64,000 nucleotides of DNA from Bacteroidota bacterium (GTDB lineage: Bacteria; Bacteroidota; Bacteroidia; AKYH767-A; 2013-40CM-41-45), in the NCBI GenBank assembly GCA_016713765.1, contig JADJON010000003.1, positions 310,001 through 374,000 on the forward strand, read 5' to 3'. This document shows positions 1 to 8,115 of the stretch, in pieces. The notes beneath the pieces were generated by a model. It saw only the letters and a program-made list of their open reading frames with translations, was not told the DNA's origin and did no database searches. The stretch's first letter is position 1. The number at the start of each line of letters is the position of its first letter. The translations under genes and the position numbers were made by a program.

Positions 1-137
1 GTAACGTTGAACGTTGAACGTTGCAGGTTGAAAGTTAACACCCCAAATCCATCCAACCCAATAACCAATCACTAATCACGAATCACTAGTTTCTAGATTT
101 TAGTTACCAGTTACCAGTTTCTACTTCCCAGTTCCCC
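1..137. repeat. Degenerate 7-bp periodic repeat array
   Basis: The stretch can be cut almost entirely into heptamers. It opens with ACGTTGA, ACGTTGA, ACGTTGC, AGGTTGA and AAGTTAA. After a short interruption it continues with ACCAATC, ACTAATC, ACGAATC and ACTAGTT, and ends with TTTAGTT, ACCAGTT, ACCAGTT, TCTACTT and CCCAGTT. The unit drifts in sequence but the 7-bp step is kept. No gene fits here. The array lies downstream of the tRNA-Gly terminator and runs off the window start. A comparable array with other units lies at 11560-11747. Confidence 0.75.
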
Positions 138-144
138 CCTTCCC

Positions 145-171
145 AAAAAAAAATCCCCCGTTACCGGAGGA
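145..171 (-). terminator. Rho-independent terminator of tRNA-Gly
   Basis: On the minus strand a 7-bp stem (TCCTCCG / CGGGGGA, one G-U pair) with a GTAA loop is followed by nine T residues. It lies 10 bases past the 3' end of the tRNA. Confidence 0.85.
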
Positions 172-180
172 CTTTTTTGG

Positions 181-253
181 AGCGGAAGACCGGGCTCGAA
201 CCGGCCACCCTCACCTTGGCAAGGTGATGCTCTACCAAATGAGCTACTTCCGC
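181..253 (-). tRNA. tRNA-Gly (anticodon GCC)
   Basis: The minus strand folds as a 73-base cloverleaf. The acceptor stem is GCGGAAG / CTTCCGC with discriminator U. The D-loop reads AGCTCATTTGGTAGAGC. The anticodon stem CACCT / AGGTG encloses TGCCA, giving anticodon GCC, and the T-arm reads GGTTCGAGCCC. CCA is not encoded. It decodes GGC and GGU glycine codons. Confidence 0.96.
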
Positions 254-370
254 TTAAGTTCGCTTCCCGCCCGTGGCGTTGAAGCGAGGACAAAAGTACT
301 GCTTTTTTTATTAGAAATCAACGTCTGAGGAGAAAAAAACGCCTTTTTTCGCAAAAAAACTGACTGATTT

Positions 371-1885
371 TCAACGCTTAATCACAGGAAGACTTTTCAC
401 CGCTCCTGCGCACTGGATACGTAACATATAAACGCCCGAAGACAGGTCGGTCAGGTCAAGTTCAGCATATCCGGTTTGTGTGGTTATACCGAGGTTTCGG
501 ATTACCTGCCCCTGCAGGGTCAGCAGTTGGAGTACGGCGTCGGAATAGACAGTAGGGTCATAACTAAGTTGAGCACGATCACCGACCGGATTCGGGAATA
601 CCCTCGGCTCCGTTGCGTTGGAATTCATCGGCTGGAGTCCGTTCGTTATGGAATAGCAAATCTCCAGCTTGGGATATCGGGATGGGTCTGCAGCATCGCT
701 CGACGTGAACACGAGGCTACTGTAATAGTGCTCGTCCAACAAGGCAAATTCAAATCCGTAGCTGGACTGCGAATTTTGTATCATATCCTGCACAAGCTGT
801 GTTACGTCCATGTTCAGGTAATCGTCGTATGGACCGATCGAGGGGGGAAGCACCACTTCGTTGACAAACGTAAACGTCGGTTGTGTAAACCAGATCACCG
901 AATCCTCCCGCCAGGGAGAAGTGATCCGCCTGATCACGCCCGCATTCGGCCAGGAAAAAGAGGAATGTTGTCCGCCCGCGTAGGCGGTTCCCGGATTGCT
1001 GTAGAGCGACAAACCCGCCGATACAACAGCTGCATTCGTCGGTATCACATCGATATCGAAGTTCAGTAAAGACCTGCCGGTGTCCGGTATACCGGAATTC
1101 GTCCAGGCATGCGCGCCGATGCAATCCGCGCTTCCGTAATTGGTCGTGCCATTCGAAAAACCCGGTGCGTTCCAGACAAGGGCGTCGATGCCACACTCAT
1201 TCATGGCCTGCAGGCGAAAGCAACCCGATGCCGGGATCTGATAAATGATCAAGAGGGACGGCCGCATGGAAGGATTGACATCATCACTGCTGGCAAAGGT
1301 GAGGGCGCGATAGTAGGTTTCATCTTCCAGACTCAGCATGAAACCGAAAGAAGAATCCGGATCGTTCACCATATCCTGTACCAAAGCGGTGACATCGATA
1401 CTTTGGTAATTGGAATGTGGTCCTGCGGTCGCGGGTACAATCACTTCGTGGAGAGCGGTCGTGCTCGGCTGTGTAAACCATTTTACCAGGTGTTCATTCC
1501 AGGGCGAGATGACACGCCGGATCCGACCCGTGTTAGGACCCGATAAGGATGCATGACTTCCGTAACAATAAGCAAGAGAAGAATCGTTGTAGAGGGAAAG
1601 GTAAGCCGAGGTGATCAGGGCTCCAACCGGTATCTGATCCAGTTCGAACTCGATCAAAGACCGGCCCGTGTCCGGAATCCCGGTATTGGTCCAGGCATGC
1701 GCCCCGATGGAGGGATCGTCGCCGTAGTTAATGTTCGCGTTATTGAAACCGGGCGCATTCCAGACCAGGGCATCCTTGCCGCAATCAGGTCCGGGCCGGA
1801 GGAACACTTCGCCTCCACCGCCCTGCCCGTAGGACAGAAAAGGTGATATAGCCAGGAAGTATAGGAAACAGTAGATGAAACGCAT
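371..1885 (-). CDS. Secreted protein with two DNRLRE-like domains and a T9SS sorting tail
   Basis: 504 residues from the ATG at 1885. I chose this start over a GTG at 1942 because it opens directly on a signal peptide (MRFIYCFLYFLAISPFLSYG) and avoids overlapping mutS. Two near-identical halves follow, each with a DALVWNAPGF motif, then GAHAWTN, then IPDTGRSL, then ITSPW and WFTQP-like strings. This is the pattern of DNRLRE beta-sandwich domains, which are carbohydrate-binding-like modules. The last 80 residues (FPNPVGDRAQLSY ... LSSGVYMLRI ... KR) are a type A T9SS sorting domain, so the protein should cross the outer membrane and be released or anchored. The ligand is unknown. The duplication implies internal tandem amplification. 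Confidence 0.85.
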   Translation of the reverse strand: MRFIYCFLYFLAISPFLSYGQGGGGEVFLRPGPDCGKDALVWNAPGFNNANINYGDDPSIGAHAWTNTGIPDTGRSLIEFELDQIPVGALITSAYLSLYNDSSLAYCYGSHASLSGPNTGRIRRVISPWNEHLVKWFTQPSTTALHEVIVPATAGPHSNYQSIDVTALVQDMVNDPDSSFGFMLSLEDETYYRALTFASSDDVNPSMRPSLLIIYQIPASGCFRLQAMNECGIDALVWNAPGFSNGTTNYGSADCIGAHAWTNSGIPDTGRSLLNFDIDVIPTNAAVVSAGLSLYSNPGTAYAGGQHSSFSWPNAGVIRRITSPWREDSVIWFTQPTFTFVNEVVLPPSIGPYDDYLNMDVTQLVQDMIQNSQSSYGFEFALLDEHYYSSLVFTSSDAADPSRYPKLEICYSITNGLQPMNSNATEPRVFPNPVGDRAQLSYDPTVYSDAVLQLLTLQGQVIRNLGITTQTGYAELDLTDLSSGVYMLRIQCAGAVKSLPVIKR

Positions 1886-1938
1886 GTGGTGAACTATACT
1901 GGAAAGGTACTGTTTTCCAGCCAACTGCGTACTGTGGC

Positions 1939-4545
1939 TCACCCCCCGATCAGCTTCTTGATCTCATTCAGCTTGTTCAGCGCCTGTACGGGAGTCAGAT
2001 GGTCGAGGTCGGTGGAGCGGATTTCTTCACGAATCTGCTCCAACACCGGATCGTCGAGCTGGAAAAAGCTGAGCTGCACGTTCTCGTCCTTTCCGACTTT
2101 CGCTCCGCTCCTGCCCCGGCTGTCTTCCAGTTGTTTCAGGATCTCGCCGGCACGTTGAACCACTTTCACCGGAATACCGGCGAGCTTGGCGACGTGAATG
2201 CCGAAGCTGTGCTCACTGCCACCCGGGACGAGCTTTCGCAGAAACAATACCTGCTGACCGGTTTCCTTCACGGCTACATGGAAATTCCGGATGCGCGGCA
2301 ACGTGGCCGCCATCTCGTTCAACTCGTGATAGTGTGTGGCGAAGAGGGTCTTGGCCCGTACGCTCGGATGTTCGTGCAGGAATTCCGCGATCGCCCAGGC
2401 GATGCTGATACCGTCGTACGTTGCGGTGCCGCGACCGATCTCGTCGAGCAACAACAGACTACGGTCGGAGAGGTTGTGCAGGATGCTCGCCGTTTCGTTC
2501 ATCTCCACCATGAAGGTGGATTCGCCGCTCGAGATGTTATCGCTCGCGCCTACGCGCGTGAAGATCTTATCGACGATGCCCACACTGGCACCCGCGGCGG
2601 GCACAAACGAACCGATCTGCGCCAGCAGGGTGATCAAGGCGGCCTGCCGCAGCAGCGCCGACTTACCCGACATGTTCGGGCCGGTGATCATCAGGATCTG
2701 CTGGTTGTCGGGGTCGAGGTAAATATCGTTCGCGACGAACTGCTCACCCGGCGGCAATTGACGCTCGATCACCGGATGGCGGCCACCTTTGATGTCGAGT
2801 ATCCGGCTGTCGTTCACCTCCGGTCGGGTGTACTCCCACTTTGTCGCGACGGCCGCGAACGACTGCAAGACGTCCAGCCGCGCCAGCAGCGAAGCATTGA
2901 GTTGCACCGGCGCGATATACTCGGCGATGGCCTGCACCAGCTCGGCGAAAAGCCGCGTCTCCAGCGCGAGGATCTTCTCCTCCGCGCCGAGGATCTTCTC
3001 TTCGTATTCCTTCAGTTCCGCCGTGATGTAACGCTCGGCGTTCGTCAGGGTCTGCTTGCGCGTCCACTCGGCGGGAACTTTGTCTTTGTGCGTATGCGTG
3101 ACTTCGATGTAATAACCGAAGACGTTGTTGAAACCGACTTTCAGCGAGGTGATACCCGTCCGTTCAGCCTCTCGTTGCTGCACCTTGAGCAGGTAGTCCT
3201 TGCCGTTGAACGCGATCTCGCGCAACTGGTCGAGCTCCGGCGAAACGCCCTCGCGGATCACACCACCCTTGTTCACCAGCGCAGGCGGATCGGCATGCAA
3301 CTCGAGTGAAATGCGGTCGCGGATGATCCGGCACGGATTCAATTGGTCGGCAATCGTGCGGATCGCGGAATTGTCGGTGCGCAGGCAGGCTTCGCGGATC
3401 TGCTCCACCAGCTCGAGGCTGCGCTGCAACTGTTGCACGTCGCGCGGCGTAGCCTTGCCGAGCGATACCCGGCTGATGAGACGCTCCAGGTCGCCGACCT
3501 GCCGGAGCTGACCGGACAGTATCCCGGAAAACTCCGGGTGGTGCAGAAAGTAGTGGACCGCTTCCTGACGTTCCTGGATGGCGGCTACGTCTTTCAGCGG
3601 TAACAGGATCCAACGCTTGAGCAGTCGCCCGCCCATGGGGGTCAGCGTTTCGTCGAGTACGTCGAGCAGGGTAACGGCTTTCTCGTTCGACGATCCCACC
3701 AGTTCCAGGTTCCGCACCGTGAACTTGTCGAGCCAGACATACCGGTCTTCTTCGATCCGGGAGATGCCGGCGATGTGCCGCAACTGGTCCTGCCGTGTAT
3801 CGGACGCGTAGTGAAAAGCCGCACCGGCGGCGATCACCGCGAAGGCCAGATCTTCCACGCCGAAGCCTTTCAGCGAAAGGGTACCGAAATGCTTCAGCAA
3901 CACTTCACGGGCATAGTCGGGTTGGTACACCCATTCGTCGACCGCGTACTGGTAAAAGCGGTTGCCGAGTTGCTCCTGTAATTCTTTGCGGTGCTGCCGG
4001 GAAAAGATGACCTCACTCGGCTGGAAATTCTGCAAGAGCTTGTCGATGTACTCGCGCTTGCCTTCGGCGACCAGAAACTCGCCGGTGGAAATATCCAGGA
4101 ACGCGACGCCCCACACCTTTCCGTCAGTATGTACGCTCGCGAGGAAGTTGTTCTTTTTGTGCTCGAGGATCTTGTCGTTGTACGAAACGCCCGGCGTCAC
4201 GAATTCCGTCACGCCGCGCTTGACGATCTTCTTCGTCAGCTTCGGGTCTTCCAACTGGTCGCAGATGGCCACGCGCATGCCGGCACGGACCAACTTCGGC
4301 AGGTAGGTATCGAGGGAATGATGCGGAAAGCCGGCCAGCTCCACAAAGGAGGCCGCGCCATTTGCGCGCCGCGTCAGGACGATACCGAGGATGCCGGCCG
4401 CCTTGACGGCGTCCTCTCCGAAGGTCTCGTAAAAGTCCCCGACCCGGAACAACAGCAGCGCGTCCGGATACTTCGCCTTGATGGCGTAATACTGCTTCAT
4501 CAAGGGGGTTTCGACTACCCCCGCTTTGGTTTCCTCCCGGATCAC
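1939..4545 (-). CDS. mutS: DNA mismatch repair protein MutS
   Basis: 868 residues, normal for MutS. It binds mismatches and small loops and recruits MutL. The mismatch-contact motif F-Y-E is seen in GDFYETF near residue 40. The Walker A motif GPNMSGKS lies near residue 620, and [16 protein letters not shown] is the Walker B and signature region. A helix-turn-helix dimerisation tail follows ([13 protein letters not shown]). The start is a GTG at 4545, about 20 bases after a TATCTTTA promoter box. An ATG 15 codons further in ([12 protein letters not shown]) is possible but would trim the domain I edge. It is divergent from the RNA methyltransferase at 4581. Confidence 0.97.
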   Translation of the reverse strand: MIREETKAGVVETPLMKQYYAIKAKYPDALLLFRVGDFYETFGEDAVKAAGILGIVLTRRANGAASFVELAGFPHHSLDTYLPKLVRAGMRVAICDQLEDPKLTKKIVKRGVTEFVTPGVSYNDKILEHKKNNFLASVHTDGKVWGVAFLDISTGEFLVAEGKREYIDKLLQNFQPSEVIFSRQHRKELQEQLGNRFYQYAVDEWVYQPDYAREVLLKHFGTLSLKGFGVEDLAFAVIAAGAAFHYASDTRQDQLRHIAGISRIEEDRYVWLDKFTVRNLELVGSSNEKAVTLLDVLDETLTPMGGRLLKRWILLPLKDVAAIQERQEAVHYFLHHPEFSGILSGQLRQVGDLERLISRVSLGKATPRDVQQLQRSLELVEQIREACLRTDNSAIRTIADQLNPCRIIRDRISLELHADPPALVNKGGVIREGVSPELDQLREIAFNGKDYLLKVQQREAERTGITSLKVGFNNVFGYYIEVTHTHKDKVPAEWTRKQTLTNAERYITAELKEYEEKILGAEEKILALETRLFAELVQAIAEYIAPVQLNASLLARLDVLQSFAAVATKWEYTRPEVNDSRILDIKGGRHPVIERQLPPGEQFVANDIYLDPDNQQILMITGPNMSGKSALLRQAALITLLAQIGSFVPAAGASVGIVDKIFTRVGASDNISSGESTFMVEMNETASILHNLSDRSLLLLDEIGRGTATYDGISIAWAIAEFLHEHPSVRAKTLFATHYHELNEMAATLPRIRNFHVAVKETGQQVLFLRKLVPGGSEHSFGIHVAKLAGIPVKVVQRAGEILKQLEDSRGRSGAKVGKDENVQLSFFQLDDPVLEQIREEIRSTDLDHLTPVQALNKLNEIKKLIGG

Positions 4546-4566
4546 GATATTCGCTTCAAAATCCGT

Positions 4567-4574
4567 TAAAGATA
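4567..4574 (-). promoter_or_regulatory. Promoter -7 box for mutS
   Basis: The minus strand reads TATCTTTA, one base off the Bacteroidota TAnnTTTG consensus, 21 bases before the GTG start. It sits in the short divergent gap between mutS and the methyltransferase. Confidence 0.5.
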
Positions 4575-4580
4575 CCCAAA

Positions 4581-5120
4581 TTGCGTAAGACCGCCAACGA
4601 AGAACTCGGCCGCCTGAGCCTTGAAGACTACCGGAAAGCCGGTAAAATACCGGTCGTGCTGGTACTCGACCAGGTCCGCTCCCTCCACAATGTCGGCTCC
4701 GCGTTCCGCACAGCCGACGCTTTCCGTTGCGCGGGTATCTGCCTCTGCGGCATCACCGCCACCCCGCCGAACCGCGAGATCCACAAGACCGCTCTCGGCG
4801 CCGAAGAGTCGGTCGACTGGAAACACTTTACCGACACCCCAGCCGCGCTGCTAGAATTGAAGCAACAAGGCTACACCATCTTAGCCATCGAACAAACCTC
4901 TTCCAGCGTTCCGCTCCAGAATTTCCTGGCACCGCCCGACCAAAAGCTGGCGCTCGTCTTCGGCCACGAGCTCGACGGCGTCAGCAACGAAGCCCTCTCG
5001 CTCTGCGACTCCGCCATCGAAGTTCCTCAGCACGGCACCAAGCACTCGCTGAATGTGGCGGTTTGCGTGGGGGTGGTGTTGTGGGAGCTGGCAGGCCGTC
5101 GACTACCGAAGTATGGGTAG
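4581..5120 (+). CDS. SpoU/TrmH-family RNA 2'-O-methyltransferase
   Basis: 179 residues. It should transfer a methyl group from SAM to a ribose 2'-OH in tRNA or rRNA. Motif 1 is seen in [16 protein letters not shown], motif 2 in [17 protein letters not shown], and motif 3 in [20 protein letters not shown], together the trefoil-knot SAM fold of SPOUT enzymes. There is no N-terminal L30e-like RNA-binding domain, so this is the short form (TrmL-like in size). The exact target base cannot be read from the sequence. The only usable start is TTG at 4581; no ATG lies upstream in frame. The gene is monocistronic, with a repeat-rich gap after it. Confidence 0.88.
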   Translation: MRKTANEELGRLSLEDYRKAGKIPVVLVLDQVRSLHNVGSAFRTADAFRCAGICLCGITATPPNREIHKTALGAEESVDWKHFTDTPAALLELKQQGYTILAIEQTSSSVPLQNFLAPPDQKLALVFGHELDGVSNEALSLCDSAIEVPQHGTKHSLNVAVCVGVVLWELAGRRLPKYG

Positions 5121-5129
5121 TTCCCAACT

Positions 5130-5243
5130 CACTGCTCACTCCCACTGTTTCTTACACTGTTTCTCCACTGCTCACTCACACTGTTTCTCACACTGTTTCT
5201 CTTTGATTAGTGTAAGTGTAAGAAACAGTGTAAGTGAACAGTG
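5130..5243. repeat. 29-bp repeat in two direct copies and one inverted copy
   Basis: A 29-base unit starting CACTGCTCACTC lies at 5130-5158 and again at 5166-5194, a 36-base period. Its inverted copy lies at 5215-5243 and matches the first copy at 26 of 29 positions. The RNA could fold into a long stem with a loop of about 56 or 20 bases, depending on which left arm pairs. It lies between the methyltransferase stop and the ompA terminator. No coding potential is seen. Confidence 0.8.
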
Positions 5244-5244
5244 T

Positions 5245-5277
5245 AAAAAAAGCCCCGTTGAATCACCAACGGGGCTT
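5245..5277 (-). terminator. Terminator of the OmpA-family gene
   Basis: On the minus strand an 11-bp stem (AAGCCCCGTTG / CAACGGGGCTT) with a 6-base loop runs into seven T residues, 22 bases past the stop codon of the ompA-type gene. Confidence 0.88.
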
Positions 5278-5299
5278 GAAACTATATCGTAGTTCCACT

Positions 5300-6778
5300 T
5301 TACTCCGGCAACACCCGGAAATCAACCCTCCGGTTCATCCGGTGTTCCTGGGTGATCGGGGAGTTCTTGCCAAGGGAAACGGTCTGGAGGCGGGCTGCGT
5401 CGATGCCGTAGCGGTCGACGAGGTGCTTCTTCACGTTCTCGGCACGGCGCAGGCCGAGCTTGATGTTGTAATCCACGTTCGCGCGGATGTCGCAGTTACC
5501 ATTCAGTTCGAACTTGAGATCCGGATTGGCTTTCATCACCAGAGCGATGGATGCCAGTGTCTCGTGGTACTTCTTGTCGATGACGTCGCTGTTGAGTTCG
5601 AAGAAGATCGAAGGCAGGTAGCCGTTGGCGGCCATGACCGAAGATGCACCGCCGGCGCGTGAACCTGCAGGACCTGTCGGAATGGTGACGCCGGTATTGT
5701 TGACCAGCGTTCCTTTCGGCGTGTTCGGCTCTAGGTCGCGGGTGTCGCCAATGCCATCGCCGTCGGTATCGATCTCGCGACCGGCTGCGTCCACTTTCGC
5801 GCCCTTGGGCGAGAACGGTTCGGCATCCTGCGCATCCGGCACGCCGTCACCGTCGATATCCACCGAGGTACCGTCGCCGTACACTTTGTTGCCTTCCGGA
5901 GTAGCCGGCTCGCGGTCGAAGAGATCGGCAACACCGTCTTTGTCTTTATCACCCGACATCAGGTCGACACGATCCTTCATGTCGTACAGGTCGGCATAGA
6001 CCGTTTGCAAGGGGTTCACCCACTCGATCGGCTTCTCTTTCGCTCCGAGGTGGTAGGTAAGTCCTACGTTGAAATAGGAATAGGCGTCGTCTTCCGAAAG
6101 CAGCTTATACCAGCCGTCGAGTTTGTCGAAGTTCGTCGTGCGGAGCGTGTACTCCAGGCTAAGCGAGAACGGACGGGCGATGCGGTACTTCACACCTACC
6201 CCGAACGGAATCGTCAGCTGCGTGGTGTTGGAGTAATCCATCGTATCGTACGGCTGCTGGTACTGGCTGTAAATACCGTTGAGGTACGTCTTGCCGTCGT
6301 CAAGTGAAACCTGCGGATCGACGTTCATGACGCCTACGCCCATGTAACCGTAGATGCCAAGGTTCGGGGTCTTCTTCAGGAACGCGATGTTTCCGATCTG
6401 GATCAGGGCGTTCAGCGAAATGTCGTAGTTGACCGTGGTCTCGTAGCGGTACGGCTTGTTATTGTCGATACCGGACAGCTTGGCGTGAATGAAGGAGGCT
6501 TGCAACGCGAACGAATGCGTGAAGAACTTCGTGACATTGAAACCGAAGCCGAGCTTGTTGATCACTTTGTCGTCCGTCAGATCGCTGGCGGCGATATCGG
6601 TATTCGGATAGGTGAATCCGATGTGCGCGCCGATGTCCCAGGTACGAAACTCGTTCGACCGCGGCATCTTGTCGCCTTTGATATCAACGCGGACACTGTC
6701 CTGCGTGATGCTGGTCTGCGCGGAAACGGTTCCGGCATACATGACCAGCCCGGCCAGTAGCGTGTAGAAAAATCTCAT
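5300..6778 (-). CDS. OmpA-family outer-membrane protein with thrombospondin type 3 repeats
   Basis: 492 residues. A signal peptide (MRFFYTLLAGLVMYAGTVSAQ) is followed by an outer-membrane beta-barrel of about 240 residues, then a linker of calcium-binding thrombospondin type 3 repeats. The linker repeats the pattern D-x-D-G-D-G, for example DKDKDGVADLFD, DIDGDGVPDAQD and DTDGDGIGDTRD. The last 110 residues form an OmpA peptidoglycan-binding domain (FFELNSDVIDKKYHETLASI ... RRAENVKKHLVDRYGI ... MNRRVDF). It should tie the outer membrane to peptidoglycan. It stands alone, with its own promoter box and terminator. Confidence 0.92.
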   Translation of the reverse strand: MRFFYTLLAGLVMYAGTVSAQTSITQDSVRVDIKGDKMPRSNEFRTWDIGAHIGFTYPNTDIAASDLTDDKVINKLGFGFNVTKFFTHSFALQASFIHAKLSGIDNNKPYRYETTVNYDISLNALIQIGNIAFLKKTPNLGIYGYMGVGVMNVDPQVSLDDGKTYLNGIYSQYQQPYDTMDYSNTTQLTIPFGVGVKYRIARPFSLSLEYTLRTTNFDKLDGWYKLLSEDDAYSYFNVGLTYHLGAKEKPIEWVNPLQTVYADLYDMKDRVDLMSGDKDKDGVADLFDREPATPEGNKVYGDGTSVDIDGDGVPDAQDAEPFSPKGAKVDAAGREIDTDGDGIGDTRDLEPNTPKGTLVNNTGVTIPTGPAGSRAGGASSVMAANGYLPSIFFELNSDVIDKKYHETLASIALVMKANPDLKFELNGNCDIRANVDYNIKLGLRRAENVKKHLVDRYGIDAARLQTVSLGKNSPITQEHRMNRRVDFRVLPE

Positions 6779-6832
6779 GGAATGATAGTTTATCGGGTCT
6801 GACTTATACCGCCTTACCCGTTACAAGGTTCG

Positions 6833-6840
6833 CAAATTTA
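6833..6840 (-). promoter_or_regulatory. Promoter -7 box for the OmpA-family gene
   Basis: The minus strand reads TAAATTTG, a full match to TAnnTTTG, about 55 bases before the ATG. This implies a 5' leader of roughly 45-50 bases. Confidence 0.6.
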
Positions 6841-6889
6841 GCAACTTCCCGGAATGGGACAAGGCGCAAATGCCCACCCAATGCGGTTT

Positions 6890-7540
6890 TCAGCCCTTTG
6901 GGAGTATTCGGTGCAGCCCCACCGGAAAGTCCTGCTGGAGAATCTCGAGGATGCGGTTGTAATCGTTCATATTATGCACAAAATCCACCTCATTCGTGTC
7001 TAAAACCACGATCCGCAAGCCTTCCTGCTGCTTGAAAAAGTCCCAGTAGCCCTTTTCCAGATTGCCCAGGTAATCGTCCTGGATGTTCTGTTCATAGTCG
7101 CGCCCGCGGTTCCGGATGTTCTCTTTCAGCTTGGGTACGTCCTTGTGCAGGTAGACCAACAGGTCCGGCTTGGGCAGGTGCGGGTTGATGATGTGGAAGA
7201 GTCGCTGGTACAACTGAAACTCGTCTTCTTTCAGCGTTATGCTGGCAAAGATCAACGACTTGCTCAACACATAGTCCGCTACGGTCTGCTGACGAAACAA
7301 CTCCTGCGGCATCACTTCATCGTTCAGTTGCTGGTAACGGTCGGCCAGGAAACTCAGCTCGAGCGGAAAAGCGTAACGCGAGGAGTTCTCATAGAACTTC
7401 GGGAGAAACGGATTGTCGGCAAAACGCTCCAGCACGATGCGTGCCTGGAACTGCTCCGCGATGCGCGTGGCCAGCGAGGTCTTGCCTGTACCGATGTTTC
7501 CCTCAATGACCAGGTAGTCGTATTTCAGCCGTTCACTCAT
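6890..7540 (-). CDS. Deoxynucleoside kinase
   Basis: 216 residues of the dNK/dCK/dGK family, which phosphorylates deoxynucleosides for salvage of dNTP precursors. The P-loop is IEGNIGTGKTSL at residues 12-23. The ERFADNPFLPKFYEN and FLADRYQQL segments are the substrate-binding region of the family, and the lid reads RNRGRDYEQNI. The specificity (dA/dG or dT/dC) cannot be settled by eye. The ATG overlaps the folK stop by 4 bases, so the two are translationally coupled, with folK upstream. This folK-dNK pairing is common in Bacteroidota. Confidence 0.92.
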   Translation of the reverse strand: MSERLKYDYLVIEGNIGTGKTSLATRIAEQFQARIVLERFADNPFLPKFYENSSRYAFPLELSFLADRYQQLNDEVMPQELFRQQTVADYVLSKSLIFASITLKEDEFQLYQRLFHIINPHLPKPDLLVYLHKDVPKLKENIRNRGRDYEQNIQDDYLGNLEKGYWDFFKQQEGLRIVVLDTNEVDFVHNMNDYNRILEILQQDFPVGLHRILPKG

Positions 7541-8037
7541 GGTTGCCCGGCTGCAAAGATGCGAACGGAAAGCGGATCATCTACCCTGTCCAGAAGTTCT
7601 TTCATACTCAGCTTCAGTTCCGGATGCACCAATGCCGGTGCGATCTCCACCAGTGGCGCGAGCGTGAACCGACGCAGGTGCAGTCGTGGATGCGGGACCT
7701 GGAGATCGTTGATTTTAAGAACCGAATCATTGAAGAATAACAGGTCCAGATCCACCGTACGTGGCTCCCACTGTTCCCGTCGTTCCCGCCCTAACAGGCG
7801 CTCGATCGTGTGCAACTGCTCCATCACGACCGTTGCCGAAAGCGGTGTCTCCAGCCGCAGGACCTGATTTAGAAACGCCGGCTGGTCGGTTTTACCCCAG
7901 GCCGCCGTCTCGTACAAGGAGGACACTCCTGTCAACTCCCCGACACGACGCGCCAATTCCTTTCGGGCTTTTTCAAGAAAAAGCTCCCGTTCGCCCAGGT
8001 TGGAACCGGTCAAAACATAAATGATGTTAAGATCCAC
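7537..8037 (-). CDS. folK: 6-hydroxymethyl-7,8-dihydropterin pyrophosphokinase
   Basis: 166 residues, the usual HPPK length. It transfers pyrophosphate from ATP to 6-hydroxymethyldihydropterin in folate synthesis. Family motifs are the N-terminal YVLTGSNLGERE, the central RTVDLDLLFF with the two magnesium-binding aspartates, and PHPRLHLRRFTLAPL. It is the first gene of a two-gene unit with the deoxynucleoside kinase. It is transcribed away from sppA. No strong promoter box is seen in the 78-base divergent gap on this strand. Confidence 0.95.
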   Translation of the reverse strand: MDLNIIYVLTGSNLGERELFLEKARKELARRVGELTGVSSLYETAAWGKTDQPAFLNQVLRLETPLSATVVMEQLHTIERLLGRERREQWEPRTVDLDLLFFNDSVLKINDLQVPHPRLHLRRFTLAPLVEIAPALVHPELKLSMKELLDRVDDPLSVRIFAAGQP

Positions 8038-8090
8038 ACGCCAAACCTACTGCGATTCGTCTATCCTTCAAAATGAACCGCCGAATCGGC

Positions 8091-8098
8091 TAACTTTG
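8091..8098 (+). promoter_or_regulatory. Promoter -7 box for sppA
   Basis: TAACTTTG, a full TAnnTTTG match, 17 bases before the sppA ATG. Confidence 0.65.
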
Positions 8099-8115
8099 TC
8101 AATCAATCCAATCGC

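Noticed and set aside
111..293. A 60-codon minus-strand frame at the window start
   Set aside because: It runs through the tRNA-Gly gene and its terminator and cannot be a protein gene.
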